Assembly: GCA_902611265.1 (NCBI GenBank)
Contig: CACLYY010000003.1
Span: forward strand, 1 to 64,000
Direction: 5' to 3'
Origin: an uncultured Pelagibacteraceae bacterium
Lineage (GTDB): Bacteria; Pseudomonadota; Alphaproteobacteria; Pelagibacterales; Pelagibacteraceae
Length of the DNA: 64,000 nucleotides
The notes under the pieces were generated by a model. The model did not search any database. It worked only from the letters and a program-made list of their open reading frames with translations, and was not told the DNA's origin. A program made the translations under genes and the position numbers. Shown here in pieces: positions 34,936 to 43,043 of this stretch. The number at the start of each line of letters is the position of its first letter. Position 1 is the stretch's first letter.

Positions 34936-35796
34936 TTAACTTTTATTAATTTTATCAGCTATTAGTATTTTTCTTTTCATTTCTCTAAGGACAGGTTTTT
35001 CAATTAGTTTACCATCTATAACTACTAAACCTGTATTTGAGTTATTAAATTCCTCTAATATTTTTTTTGCCTTAGTAATTTCATCTTTTGGAGGTGTAAA
35101 TACCTCATTTAAAATTTGAATTTGTTTGGGATGAATAGAGCCTTTTCCAGTAAATCCAAGATTTCTAACTTGTTCAGCTTCTTTTCTCATTCCATCCATG
35201 TTTTCTAAATCTAAATATGGCACATCTATAACGTCCACACCGACACTAGCTCCCGCATGAACCAACTTTGATCTTGCATGAACAAGATTTTCCCATTTAT
35301 TCTCAACTCTTAGCTCTGCTGCCATATCAACTCCACCAAAATATAAAGCTACAATTCTCTTGCTAGCATGCGCAATATTATAAATATTTTCTAAAGCTTC
35401 ATTTGTTTCCATTATAACATGAAGATCGGTATCTAAATTACAGTCTGTAAGTAAATCGTCTATAAATGTTATTTCATCTGGCGTTTTAACTTTGGGTAAC
35501 ATAATAGCCTTAAGATTTACTTTACTTGATATAAAAGCTTCTAGATCTAAAAGACCAAATTTAGTTCTTTGATTATTAAACCTTACAACTAGTTCTACAT
35601 CATTTTTAACTTCGAGCGTTTTAAGAGCTTCTATAGTATTGTTTCGGGCTTGTTCTTTATCGTTTATTGCTATTCCATCTTCTAATTCAATACAAACCAT
35701 ATCAGCACCTGATGCAATCGCTTTTGGAAACATTTCAGGGTGAAGCCCCGGTGTAAATATAAAACTTCTTCTTACTTTTAATTTATCTAGGTCCAT
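34936..35796 (-). CDS. HpcH/HpaI aldolase/citrate-lyase-beta (CitE) family protein
   Basis: The 286-residue CitE-type TIM barrel has RRSFIFTPGLHPEMFPKAIASG at the start, the metal-binding IELEDGI, MLPKVKTPDE, ALYFGGVDMAAEL and the closing KGSIHPKQIQIL. Enzymes of this family cleave or make malyl-CoA, citramalyl-CoA or related hydroxyacyl-CoA esters with Mg2+. In the operon with a thioesterase and a class II aldolase it may split a hydroxyacyl-CoA derived from the GMC/TauD steps. That is an inference; the specific ester is not identified. Confidence 0.85.
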   Translation of the reverse strand: MDLDKLKVRRSFIFTPGLHPEMFPKAIASGADMVCIELEDGIAINDKEQARNNTIEALKTLEVKNDVELVVRFNNQRTKFGLLDLEAFISSKVNLKAIMLPKVKTPDEITFIDDLLTDCNLDTDLHVIMETNEALENIYNIAHASKRIVALYFGGVDMAAELRVENKWENLVHARSKLVHAGASVGVDVIDVPYLDLENMDGMRKEAEQVRNLGFTGKGSIHPKQIQILNEVFTPPKDEITKAKKILEEFNNSNTGLVVIDGKLIEKPVLREMKRKILIADKINKS

Positions 35797-35797
35797 C

Positions 35798-36523
35798 TTA
35801 ACTTTTATAATCTGGCTCTTCTTTATCTAAAATGATCCTAATTTGAGATAAAAATAAATTTGCGAAATCTGTGGGAAAATTTTCATGTTCCTCTGCAGTT
35901 TTTTCTGCAATTTCATGGCTTACAACATTAAGTTCCTGGTTTGTTGATAGAGCTGTAAGATATGTTTCTGCTGCTCTCTCAAAATAATAAAGAGAGTTAA
36001 AACCTTCAGCCACTGTTCTTCCTGTGGTTAAAATTCCATGATTTGCAAGTAACATGTGTTGTTTGTTTCCTAAAGCATTTGCCATCTTAATGGACTCTTC
36101 CTCTAGTCCTAGACCTCCAAATTCTTTGAATGCAGATACTCTATTGTAAAACATCATTGTATTTTGATCGATAGGTTTCATAACAGGATCTTTAAGAGTG
36201 GAGAGGGCAGTTGCATATTTTGAGTGAACATGAAAAATGCATCTTGCATGTGGTGCTTTTTCATGTATCGCGCTATGTATATATAGAGCTGTTGGGTCAA
36301 TTATGTCTGGTTTATTCTTCAGTTCCTCTTTATTTTCTTTAGTCACTAGAATTAAATCGCTAGCTTTCATATTACTAAAATGAATGCCTGCTTTATTTAC
36401 GTAAAAATCAGAAGAGTCAGGGACACATGCACTAAAATGGTTTGCAACACCCTCGTGCATATTTAGTCTTGCTGTCCATCTAAAAGTAGCAGCTAATTCT
36501 TTCTGTAATTCAGATATTTCCAT
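35798..36523 (-). CDS. Class II aldolase/adducin-family protein
   Basis: A 241-residue class II aldolase domain protein. Zinc ligands are the two His of FHVHSKYATAL and the His of LANHGILTTG; the N-terminal MHEGVANHFSACVP region is also typical. Members act as sugar-phosphate or hydroxy-keto-acid aldolases, decarboxylases or epimerases. It is the first gene of the minus-strand operon down to 30094, and its start is 35 bp from the divergent BKACE gene, so the promoters of both lie in that gap. The Cys-Val-Pro after FSA fits the adducin-like group. Confidence 0.85.
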   Translation of the reverse strand: MEISELQKELAATFRWTARLNMHEGVANHFSACVPDSSDFYVNKAGIHFSNMKASDLILVTKENKEELKNKPDIIDPTALYIHSAIHEKAPHARCIFHVHSKYATALSTLKDPVMKPIDQNTMMFYNRVSAFKEFGGLGLEEESIKMANALGNKQHMLLANHGILTTGRTVAEGFNSLYYFERAAETYLTALSTNQELNVVSHEIAEKTAEEHENFPTDFANLFLSQIRIILDKEEPDYKS

Positions 36524-36558
36524 TTGTAAGATTTTAAAATATAGTTGAAAAATAAATT

Positions 36559-37446
36559 ATGAACAATAACGTTTTTATCTCATGCGCGGTTACTGGGTCT
36601 GGAGATACCGCAAGCAAACATCCTGATTTACCAAAAACTCCAGAGCAAATAGCTAAATCCGCAATAGAAGCAGCAAAGGCTGGAGCTGCAATTGCTCATA
36701 TTCATGTAAGAGAAGAGGACGGTACGCCAAGCAGAAGATTGGAATTATATAAAGAAGTAGTAGATAGAATTAGATCAAGCGAAACAGATGTCATTTTAAA
36801 TTTAACAACTGGGATGGGTGGAGATTTAGACATTGGTCAAGGTAAAAATCCTCTAGAGTTTGGGCCAATGACCGATATGGCAAATGTAATGGAAAGAATA
36901 GCTAATGCAGAACAATTTTTACCCGAAATTTGTACTTTAGATGCTGGTACATTAAATTTTGGAGACGGTTCTGTAATTACAGTTAATACACCAAATGATT
37001 TAAGAAAGGCTGCAAAAAAATTGCAAGAAATTAAAGTTAAACCAGAAATAGAGGCATTTGATTTAGGAAATATGTGGTTTGGATCGCAATTGTACAAAGA
37101 AGGTCTACTTGATGATCCGCCAATGTTTCAAATGTGTTTAGGTATTCCTTGGGGAGCTCCCGCTACACCATTAGCAATGCAAGCCATGAAAGACGTAATG
37201 CCTAAAGAAGGAGTGTGGTCAGGTTTTGCAATTTCAAAAAACGAAATGCCATTTGTAGCTCAAACAGTTGTAATGGGAGGAAACCCAAGAGTAGGTTTGG
37301 AGGATAACTTATATTTATCAAAGGGCAAACTAGCAACAAATGCTCAATTAGTAGAGAAAGCAATAAGGATAGTTACAGATCTTGGAGCATCAATAATGAC
37401 AGCAGAGGAAACTAGGACAAAACTTAAGCTTGTAAAACACAAGTAA
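36559..37446 (+). CDS. cdhC: BKACE-family beta-keto acid cleavage enzyme, probable 3-dehydrocarnitine cleavage enzyme
   Basis: The 295-residue protein has the DUF849/BKACE TIM-barrel pattern: ISCAVTGSGDTASKHPDLPKTPEQI, AIAHIHVREEDGTPSRRLELY, ICTLDAGTLNFGD and the final VGLEDNLYLSKGKLATN. These enzymes transfer the keto-acid carbon chain from a beta-keto acid to acetyl-CoA. Its stop overlaps the start of L-carnitine dehydrogenase by one base (TAATG), the same pairing as cdhC-cdhA of carnitine degraders. The expected reaction is 3-dehydrocarnitine plus acetyl-CoA to betainyl-CoA plus acetoacetate. Confidence 0.85.
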   Translation: MNNNVFISCAVTGSGDTASKHPDLPKTPEQIAKSAIEAAKAGAAIAHIHVREEDGTPSRRLELYKEVVDRIRSSETDVILNLTTGMGGDLDIGQGKNPLEFGPMTDMANVMERIANAEQFLPEICTLDAGTLNFGDGSVITVNTPNDLRKAAKKLQEIKVKPEIEAFDLGNMWFGSQLYKEGLLDDPPMFQMCLGIPWGAPATPLAMQAMKDVMPKEGVWSGFAISKNEMPFVAQTVVMGGNPRVGLEDNLYLSKGKLATNAQLVEKAIRIVTDLGASIMTAEETRTKLKLVKHK

Positions 37447-38390
37447 TGTTAAAAATTAAAAAAGTTGCTGTAGTTGGAACAGGTGTAATCGGAATAGGGT
37501 GGATTATAAGATTTTTAGCTCATAATAAAATCGTTTATACTTATGACAAAAATCTTAAGCAAAAAAAAATTTTGATTAACGAAATAAAAAGAGCACTTCC
37601 ATATGTAAAAAAACTTTTTAACAAAAAAAAAATAAATTTAAATAATTTAAAATTTTATCTATCTTTAGAAGAAGCAGTTAAAGATGCTGATTTTATTCAA
37701 GAATGTGCACCAGAAAATTATAATTTAAAAACTGTTTTAATGAGGGAAATTTCTAAAAGTTGCAAAAAAAATGTTTTAATTTCATCAAGTTCTTCAGGAT
37801 TGTTGCCATCAAAGATTTTTTCAAAATGTAAAAATATTCAGAGAGGTATTATTGGCCATCCATTCAATCCTGTATATTTGTTACCTTTAGTAGAAATAGT
37901 TCCTGGTAAAAAAACTAGTGAGGAATCTTTAAAAAATGCGAATAAATTTTATAAGTCAATTTCAATGAATCCGATAGTTCTAAAAAAAGAATTACCTGGT
38001 TATTTATCTGATAGACTTCAAGAAGCCTTATGGAGAGAGGCTTTACATATTATTAATGATGGATATGCTACAACTGAGGATTTAGATAGAGCCATAGAGG
38101 ATGGTCCCGGTTTAAGATATTCTTTAATGGGAACATTTTTAACCTTTCATTTAGCGGGTGGAAAGGCTGGGATGAAGCATATGTTAGAACAGTTTGGACC
38201 AGCATTAAAACTTCCATGGACTAAGCTTAAAGCGCCAAAATTATCAAAAAAACTCTCAGAAAGGTTGATTTCAGGTACCAAAAAACAATCTAGAGGAAAA
38301 TCAATTAATCAATTGTCAAATATAAGAGACGAGTATTTAGTCAACTTACAACTATTTAGAAAAAAATATGAAAATAAAATTAGAAAATAG
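37446..38390 (+). CDS. cdhA: L-carnitine 3-dehydrogenase
   Basis: A 314-residue 3-hydroxyacyl-CoA-dehydrogenase-fold protein. NAD-binding GTGVIGIGW starts at G11; QECAPENYNLK, SSSSSGLLPS and HPFNPVYLLPLVEIVPG are the HAD-type motifs. The segment GPGLRYSLMGTFLTFHLAGG, and QFGPALKLPWTKL after it, is highly specific to L-carnitine dehydrogenase. The enzyme oxidises L-carnitine to 3-dehydrocarnitine. The fused C-terminal thioesterase found in some species is absent, which fits a separate thioesterase gene at 34466-34933. The mid-section is very Lys/Ile-rich, like its neighbours. Confidence 0.92.
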   Translation: MLKIKKVAVVGTGVIGIGWIIRFLAHNKIVYTYDKNLKQKKILINEIKRALPYVKKLFNKKKINLNNLKFYLSLEEAVKDADFIQECAPENYNLKTVLMREISKSCKKNVLISSSSSGLLPSKIFSKCKNIQRGIIGHPFNPVYLLPLVEIVPGKKTSEESLKNANKFYKSISMNPIVLKKELPGYLSDRLQEALWREALHIINDGYATTEDLDRAIEDGPGLRYSLMGTFLTFHLAGGKAGMKHMLEQFGPALKLPWTKLKAPKLSKKLSERLISGTKKQSRGKSINQLSNIRDEYLVNLQLFRKKYENKIRK

Positions 38391-38426
38391 ATATCTTAAG
38401 AAAAATTAAAATGGTAAATTAAATAC

Positions 38427-39461
38427 ATGGACTTTAACCACTTCTTAACAAGCTACATGCCGGATACAAATGTTGGTTCAAAACAACATTTTAAAAATAT
38501 GTTGGAAGAATGTGTTGTTGCAGAGAAACTTGGTTATGCAACAGTATCAATTCCTGAACATCATTTAATAAATTTACTTATGATGCCATCACCTTTGCAG
38601 ATGGCTGTAAAAATTGCATCTATTACAAAAAATATTAAAATCACAACTGGAATAGTTGTTTTGCCTCTTCACGATATGAGAACATATGCTGGTGAAGTCG
38701 CAACAGCAGATATTTTAACTGATGGCAGATTAATTTTAGGTGTTGGAAGAGGTGCTTTTGCTTGGGAAATGCAAAGATTAGGAACTCCTATTGAAAAATC
38801 AAAGGAAAAATTTATAGAGTCGCTCGAGGTTTTACAACTATTGTTAAAAAATAAAGAGGTTTCATATAAAGGTAAATTCTATGATTTTGAACCAATTACT
38901 ATAATGCCTCGACCAATAAGTAATCCTGTGCAAATGATGGTAGCTGCCATGAATTTAGAAAGTATTAAAGATGCAGCATCAAGAGGATTTCATGTTCAGT
39001 CAACAGTATTATCGGGTACTAAAGATCTCTTATTAAGTAGAGTGAATGCGTTTAAGGAGGGTTGTACAAAGTTAGGAGAAGAGGGAAAACTACTTAAACT
39101 ATCCATTCAACGTATGGCCTATTTAGCAAAAGATGAAAATGAGGCTAGAGAAAAAACGAAACTTGCTTATGAATATTACAAAAGATTCGATAATATGTTT
39201 ACTGGCCCTGGTAAAGTATATGAAGGAAATATTGAAGCTTTGCCAAGAAAACAAACTTTAGATGAATTAAAAGAAAATCTTTTGATCTGTCCACTGAATG
39301 AGATGATTGATAAGTTAAGTGTCTATGCCGAAGCTGGAGTCGATGAAATTATTCTTAGTTCAAGTTTTGGTCAATCGCAAAAAGATTTAATAGAGTCGAT
39401 GCATAGAATTGGTGAAAATGTAATTCCATATTTTAAAAAATCAAACATACAAGTAGCATAA
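38427..39461 (+). CDS. LLM-class flavin-dependent monooxygenase (second)
   Basis: A 344-residue luciferase-like monooxygenase. SIPEHHLINLLMMPSPLQMAV, TTGIVVLPLHDMRTYAGEVATADIL and GRLILGVGRGAFAWEM are the family core. It is a more compact form than the LLM at 28823-29992. It is followed after 6 bp by an alpha/beta hydrolase that is a paralogue of the one in that operon, so an LLM plus hydrolase module occurs twice in the window. It is 36 bp after carnitine dehydrogenase and on the same strand. A direct role in carnitine use is not obvious. Confidence 0.87.
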   Translation: MDFNHFLTSYMPDTNVGSKQHFKNMLEECVVAEKLGYATVSIPEHHLINLLMMPSPLQMAVKIASITKNIKITTGIVVLPLHDMRTYAGEVATADILTDGRLILGVGRGAFAWEMQRLGTPIEKSKEKFIESLEVLQLLLKNKEVSYKGKFYDFEPITIMPRPISNPVQMMVAAMNLESIKDAASRGFHVQSTVLSGTKDLLLSRVNAFKEGCTKLGEEGKLLKLSIQRMAYLAKDENEAREKTKLAYEYYKRFDNMFTGPGKVYEGNIEALPRKQTLDELKENLLICPLNEMIDKLSVYAEAGVDEIILSSSFGQSQKDLIESMHRIGENVIPYFKKSNIQVA

Positions 39462-39467
39462 ATATCT

Positions 39468-40238
39468 ATGAGTATCATAGATTGTAATTATTCAGTAACA
39501 GGATCAGGACCTGCAATTTTTTTTACCCATGGAGTAGGAGGAGCAGAGGATGCATGGAGGTTTATAGTTCCAAAACTCAAAGATAAGTTCACAGTTGTAA
39601 CTTATGATTTAAGAGGCCACGGAAAATCACCCGTAAGTAATAAAGATTTTAATCTAGATGATCTTGTTTTAGATCTTGAGAGAGTTAGAGAAAGAACAGG
39701 TATAGAAAAAGCTCATTTTATGGGGCATTCTTTAGGAGGCATGATTGCTCCTGCTTATGCAAGAAAATTTCCCGAAAGAGTAATTTCAGTAGGTTTATTA
39801 TCAACGGTGGCAGGAAGATCGGATGAAGATAAACAAAAAGTGTGGAATGTTATTTCTGATTTAAAAAATAAAGGTGTTGAACAAACTTTAAAAAATTTAA
39901 CCACTAGGTGGTTCACAGATGACTTCATAGAAAAAAATCCTGATCTTGTATCAAGAAGATTAAATCAGGTTATAGATACTGATAAAGATGTTTTTATCAA
40001 CGTATTTAAAATATATGCAGAAACTGAGATGATTTCATGGTTAAAAGAAATTAAGAAGCCATGTTTATTTATGACAGGAGAAAATGATGGAGGTTGTACA
40101 CCTTCTCACAATGAGAGAATGTCAAATGAGATTGAAATTTCTAAATTGGTTATAATACCAAATGTAAAACACTCATTTTTGATAGAGGCTCCTGAGCAAA
40201 TAACAAACAACTTATTAGGATTTATTGAAAGTTTATAA
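39468..40238 (+). CDS. Alpha/beta hydrolase (second paralogue)
   Basis: A 256-residue alpha/beta hydrolase similar to 3-oxoadipate enol-lactonases and esterases. THGVGGAEDAW forms the oxyanion region, Ser88 in GHSLGG is the nucleophile, ENDGGCTP holds the Asp and NVKHSF the His. YDLRGHGKSP is also typical. The triad is complete. It probably hydrolyses an ester or lactone product of the preceding LLM monooxygenase, which would be a Baeyer-Villiger type sequence. Its stop lies 4 bp from the convergent SDR gene, with no terminator between. Confidence 0.86.
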   Translation: MSIIDCNYSVTGSGPAIFFTHGVGGAEDAWRFIVPKLKDKFTVVTYDLRGHGKSPVSNKDFNLDDLVLDLERVRERTGIEKAHFMGHSLGGMIAPAYARKFPERVISVGLLSTVAGRSDEDKQKVWNVISDLKNKGVEQTLKNLTTRWFTDDFIEKNPDLVSRRLNQVIDTDKDVFINVFKIYAETEMISWLKEIKKPCLFMTGENDGGCTPSHNERMSNEIEISKLVIIPNVKHSFLIEAPEQITNNLLGFIESL

Positions 40239-40242
40239 AAAC

Positions 40243-41028
40243 TTAATGCATTCTTAATGTATTTCCATCAACGCCAACAACTTGTCCTGAAATTCTAGAG
40301 GACTCATCTGAAATTAAATAGCAACACATATTCCCAATATCTTTCTCATAAACCCAGGTATTAAGTGATGTCATAGAAACGAACTCACTTTCAACAGCTT
40401 TTTTAGAAATTTTTAAAAATTTTGCTTTATCTCTGATTACTCTACCCATCCTGTCTCCTTTTACAGTTCCAGGACAAATCGCATTAACTCTAATTTTAAA
40501 TTTTCCTAATTCCATTGCTAAGGTTTTTGTCATTCCCACAACTGCCCACTTACTTGCTGAATACGGAGATCTTAATGGAAAACCAAATATACCTGCAGTA
40601 GAAGATAGATTAACTACAGAACCACCTTTATTTTTTTTTAACATTGGAATTGCTAATTTTGAAAAAATAAAATGACTAATTACATTTATTTTTAATGTTT
40701 GTTCCCAATCTTTTGTCTTAAGTTTTTCCATAGTTCCAGTTGGACCTGCTACTCCAACATTATTAATTAGAGCATCAATTTTTTGTGTTTTTTTTTTAAT
40801 TTCTTTAAAAAAATTAATCACATCGTTTTCATTTGAAGCATCACAATGAAAACTAAACAATCTTTTATTATTTAATGGATGTTTTTTTAATTTATTTATT
40901 GATTTTTGATCTATGTCACACAAAAATACTTTTGCACCTTTTTCAAGACACTCTTTTGCCGTCGCCCAACCAATCCCTGTAGCACCAGCAGAAATAATTA
41001 TTTTTTTACTTTTAAAATTGTATGACAT
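40243..41028 (-). CDS. Short-chain dehydrogenase/reductase (SDR)
   Basis: A 261-residue classical SDR. The nucleotide motif is SAGATGIG (13-20), with NNVG at about 89-92, catalytic Ser in LSSTAG and Tyr156/Lys160 in YSASK, all in the correct order. RVNAICPGTVKGDRMG and the terminal GQVVGVDGN support it. A 25-residue segment after the active site (RDKAKFLKISKKAVESEF) is the substrate-binding loop. It oxidises or reduces a hydroxy/keto group. It is 8 bp downstream of the 2OG oxygenase, so the oxygenase may install a hydroxyl that the SDR then oxidises. Confidence 0.9.
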   Translation of the reverse strand: MSYNFKSKKIIISAGATGIGWATAKECLEKGAKVFLCDIDQKSINKLKKHPLNNKRLFSFHCDASNENDVINFFKEIKKKTQKIDALINNVGVAGPTGTMEKLKTKDWEQTLKINVISHFIFSKLAIPMLKKNKGGSVVNLSSTAGIFGFPLRSPYSASKWAVVGMTKTLAMELGKFKIRVNAICPGTVKGDRMGRVIRDKAKFLKISKKAVESEFVSMTSLNTWVYEKDIGNMCCYLISDESSRISGQVVGVDGNTLRMH

Positions 41029-41036
41029 TGATTAAT

Positions 41037-41888
41037 TTAATCGGTTAAACCATCAGATCTAACTTTATTTCTTTCTATATGTATGGGCAACACCTTTCCA
41101 TAAATTGCTTTAGAATGTTCAGGTGTATTTACTCTCCATGGATCTAATACATATGCTGGTATACACATGTAACGTGAGGTTTTTCCTATTATTTTGGTTA
41201 CTCTATGCATAGTAAATCGTCCTTTAAATATTTGTAAATCACCAGGTTTTAGTTCAAGTTGTTTAACTTTTGAACGATCTCCATCTAACACTTTTTTTAC
41301 TTCATCAAATCTTTCGTTTCCTGGTTCTCTAATATTTGGACAATACTCAAATATCCCACCTTGCTCTGGTTTTTGTATCATAAGACTTAAAGTAAATTCA
41401 CAACTATCAAAATGCCAAGGCAATATACCATCAGGCTCCATTACATTATAAGCATGACAAGCTAAGGGATCAGCCCATCTATAAATTGGAGAAATTCCTA
41501 GACAAGCAGATACAAATTTAAGTAATTCTTCAGTTTCGTATAGAAATTTCATTTCCGAATCTTTTGCAAAGCAGTCAGAGTTTAGATATCCATTGTATCT
41601 GTTCATAAATATTCTTTTTGGATGATCCTTTGGAAGAGAGGGGTCATCTTTTGCATAAAGATATGCATTGATACTTTCTTTAGACATATAAACTTCATCA
41701 AGCTGTTGCTCTAATTCTTTTCTCATAATGGCTAAAGAATTTGGTAAAATAAAGTTTGGAATTACTGAACAACTATCATTTTCTAATTCTGCTTTACATT
41801 TTTCAATTATTTTTTTTATTTTGTGAGATTGTAAGTCGTGAATAGGATATTTTTCTAAATCAACAATTTTGCCTAAGTTTTTTTTCAT
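41037..41888 (-). CDS. 2OG/Fe(II) oxygenase (amino-acid hydroxylase/PhyH-like)
   Basis: A 283-residue cupin-fold oxygenase. The iron motif is PWHFDSCEF (H159, D161), with distal H228 in FTMHRV and an Arg in GKTSRYMCIP for 2-oxoglutarate. The layout, including LACHAYNVMEPDGILPWHFD and GGIFEYCPNIR, recalls the BesD/HalD-like carrier-independent amino-acid oxygenase group. The Asp ligand is retained, so hydroxylation rather than halogenation is expected. It is followed closely by an SDR and lies downstream of ProV on the same strand after a short gap, so the substrate may be an imported quaternary amine or amino acid. Confidence 0.78.
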   Translation of the reverse strand: MKKNLGKIVDLEKYPIHDLQSHKIKKIIEKCKAELENDSCSVIPNFILPNSLAIMRKELEQQLDEVYMSKESINAYLYAKDDPSLPKDHPKRIFMNRYNGYLNSDCFAKDSEMKFLYETEELLKFVSACLGISPIYRWADPLACHAYNVMEPDGILPWHFDSCEFTLSLMIQKPEQGGIFEYCPNIREPGNERFDEVKKVLDGDRSKVKQLELKPGDLQIFKGRFTMHRVTKIIGKTSRYMCIPAYVLDPWRVNTPEHSKAIYGKVLPIHIERNKVRSDGLTD

Positions 41889-41904
41889 AACTAATTTATA
41901 TAAA

Positions 41905-42930
41905 TTATGAGCTTCTCAGCGATTCTTGTAATTCTTTATTAGAGATATAACCTTTAGCGTTTCCTTGTTTATCGACAACTTCACAATTAGAATTACTACA
42001 AACAACTTGAGGTAGAAATTCCTCGATAAATTGATCTTCTTCAACTTTAATCAGGTTTGATTTATCAATATCATCTGATTGATTAATAGGTTTCATTATA
42101 ATTTTTGCTTTTATAACTTTTGTTCTGTTTACATCTTTTACAAATGCCTCAACATATTCATCTGCTGGGTTCATTATTATTTCTACTGGCGTTCCCACTT
42201 GTACAAGTTTACCTGCATTTAAAATTCCAATATGATCTCCTAATCTAAGTGACTCATCAAGATCGTGAGTTATAAAAACTATAGTTTTTTTTAATTCTGC
42301 TTGGAGATCTATCAATTGTTTTTGCATGTCACTTCTTATTAATGGATCTAATGCTGAGAAAGCTTCATCCATAAGCATAATGTCAGTATCAGTGGCCAAA
42401 GCCCTTGCAAGTCCTACTCGTTGTTGCATTCCCCCAGACAGTTGAGCAGGATATTGATTTTCAAACCCAGATAAACCTACAGACTCAATTTTCTCCATTG
42501 CAGTAGCATTTCTTTTTTCAATTTCTAAACCTTGCATTTCAAGTCCGTATCCAACATTCTGTAAAACTGTCTTATGTGGAAATAAGCCAAACCTTTGAAA
42601 TACCATGCTCATTTTTTGCCTTCTAAATTTAATTAATTGCTCTTTATTGAGAGTGGTTACATCCTTGCCTTCAACTAAAATTTCTCCAGAAGTTGGATCT
42701 ATCAATCTATTTAAGTGTCTAATTAATGTAGATTTTCCAGATCCAGACAAACCCATGCACACAAAGGTTTCTCCTTCCTCAATTTTTAAAGAAACATTAT
42801 CTAATCCAACTGTATGTCCTGTTTGCTCTAAAACTTCCTCTTTTGTAGCACCATCCTGAACCATTTTGAGAACGCTGGATGGTTTAGGTCCGAAAATTTT
42901 ATATACATTATTGATTTCAATTTTTGACAT
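41905..42930 (-). CDS. proV: Glycine-betaine/proline ABC transporter ATPase ProV (first)
   Basis: A 341-residue ProV/OpuAA ATPase. Like ProV it has an N-terminal extension (PSSVLKMVQDGATKEEVLEQTGH) before the ABC domain. Walker A is GLSGSGKST, signature LSGGMQQRVGLARALA, Walker B MLMDEAFSALDP (Ala in place of the usual Pro after Glu) and switch ITHDLDESLRLGD. A C-terminal CBS-like tail (about 270-341) follows. Its genes for binding protein and permease are not adjacent; a second ProV is divergent from the fused permease 5 kb away. It is divergent from gamma-butyrobetaine hydroxylase. Confidence 0.92.
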   Translation of the reverse strand: MSKIEINNVYKIFGPKPSSVLKMVQDGATKEEVLEQTGHTVGLDNVSLKIEEGETFVCMGLSGSGKSTLIRHLNRLIDPTSGEILVEGKDVTTLNKEQLIKFRRQKMSMVFQRFGLFPHKTVLQNVGYGLEMQGLEIEKRNATAMEKIESVGLSGFENQYPAQLSGGMQQRVGLARALATDTDIMLMDEAFSALDPLIRSDMQKQLIDLQAELKKTIVFITHDLDESLRLGDHIGILNAGKLVQVGTPVEIIMNPADEYVEAFVKDVNRTKVIKAKIIMKPINQSDDIDKSNLIKVEEDQFIEEFLPQVVCSNSNCEVVDKQGNAKGYISNKELQESLRSS

Positions 42931-43029
42931 ATCTAAAAGTCTAATTCTTTTAATGCATCAAAGCAAACCTACAATTAAATAAATAAAAAGCTTTCAACCA
43001 TTAATTGAATTGAAATTTTTACCATTTTA

Positions 43030-43035
43030 TATAAT
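43030..43035 (+). promoter_or_regulatory. Consensus -10 box close to the butyrobetaine hydroxylase start
   Basis: TATAAT, a full -10 consensus, ends 8 bp before the ATG at 43044. Possible -35 boxes (TTGAAT 43005-43010, TTGAAA 43010-43015) give spacings of 19 and 14 bp, neither ideal. If used, the message would have little or no leader. The other half of the 113-bp divergent gap holds no clear feature for ProV. Confidence 0.3.
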
Positions 43036-43043
43036 TATTTATC

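Noticed and set aside
41037..41888. An iron halogenase.
   Set aside because: The Asp of the HxD motif is present, which blocks the halide site used by halogenases.
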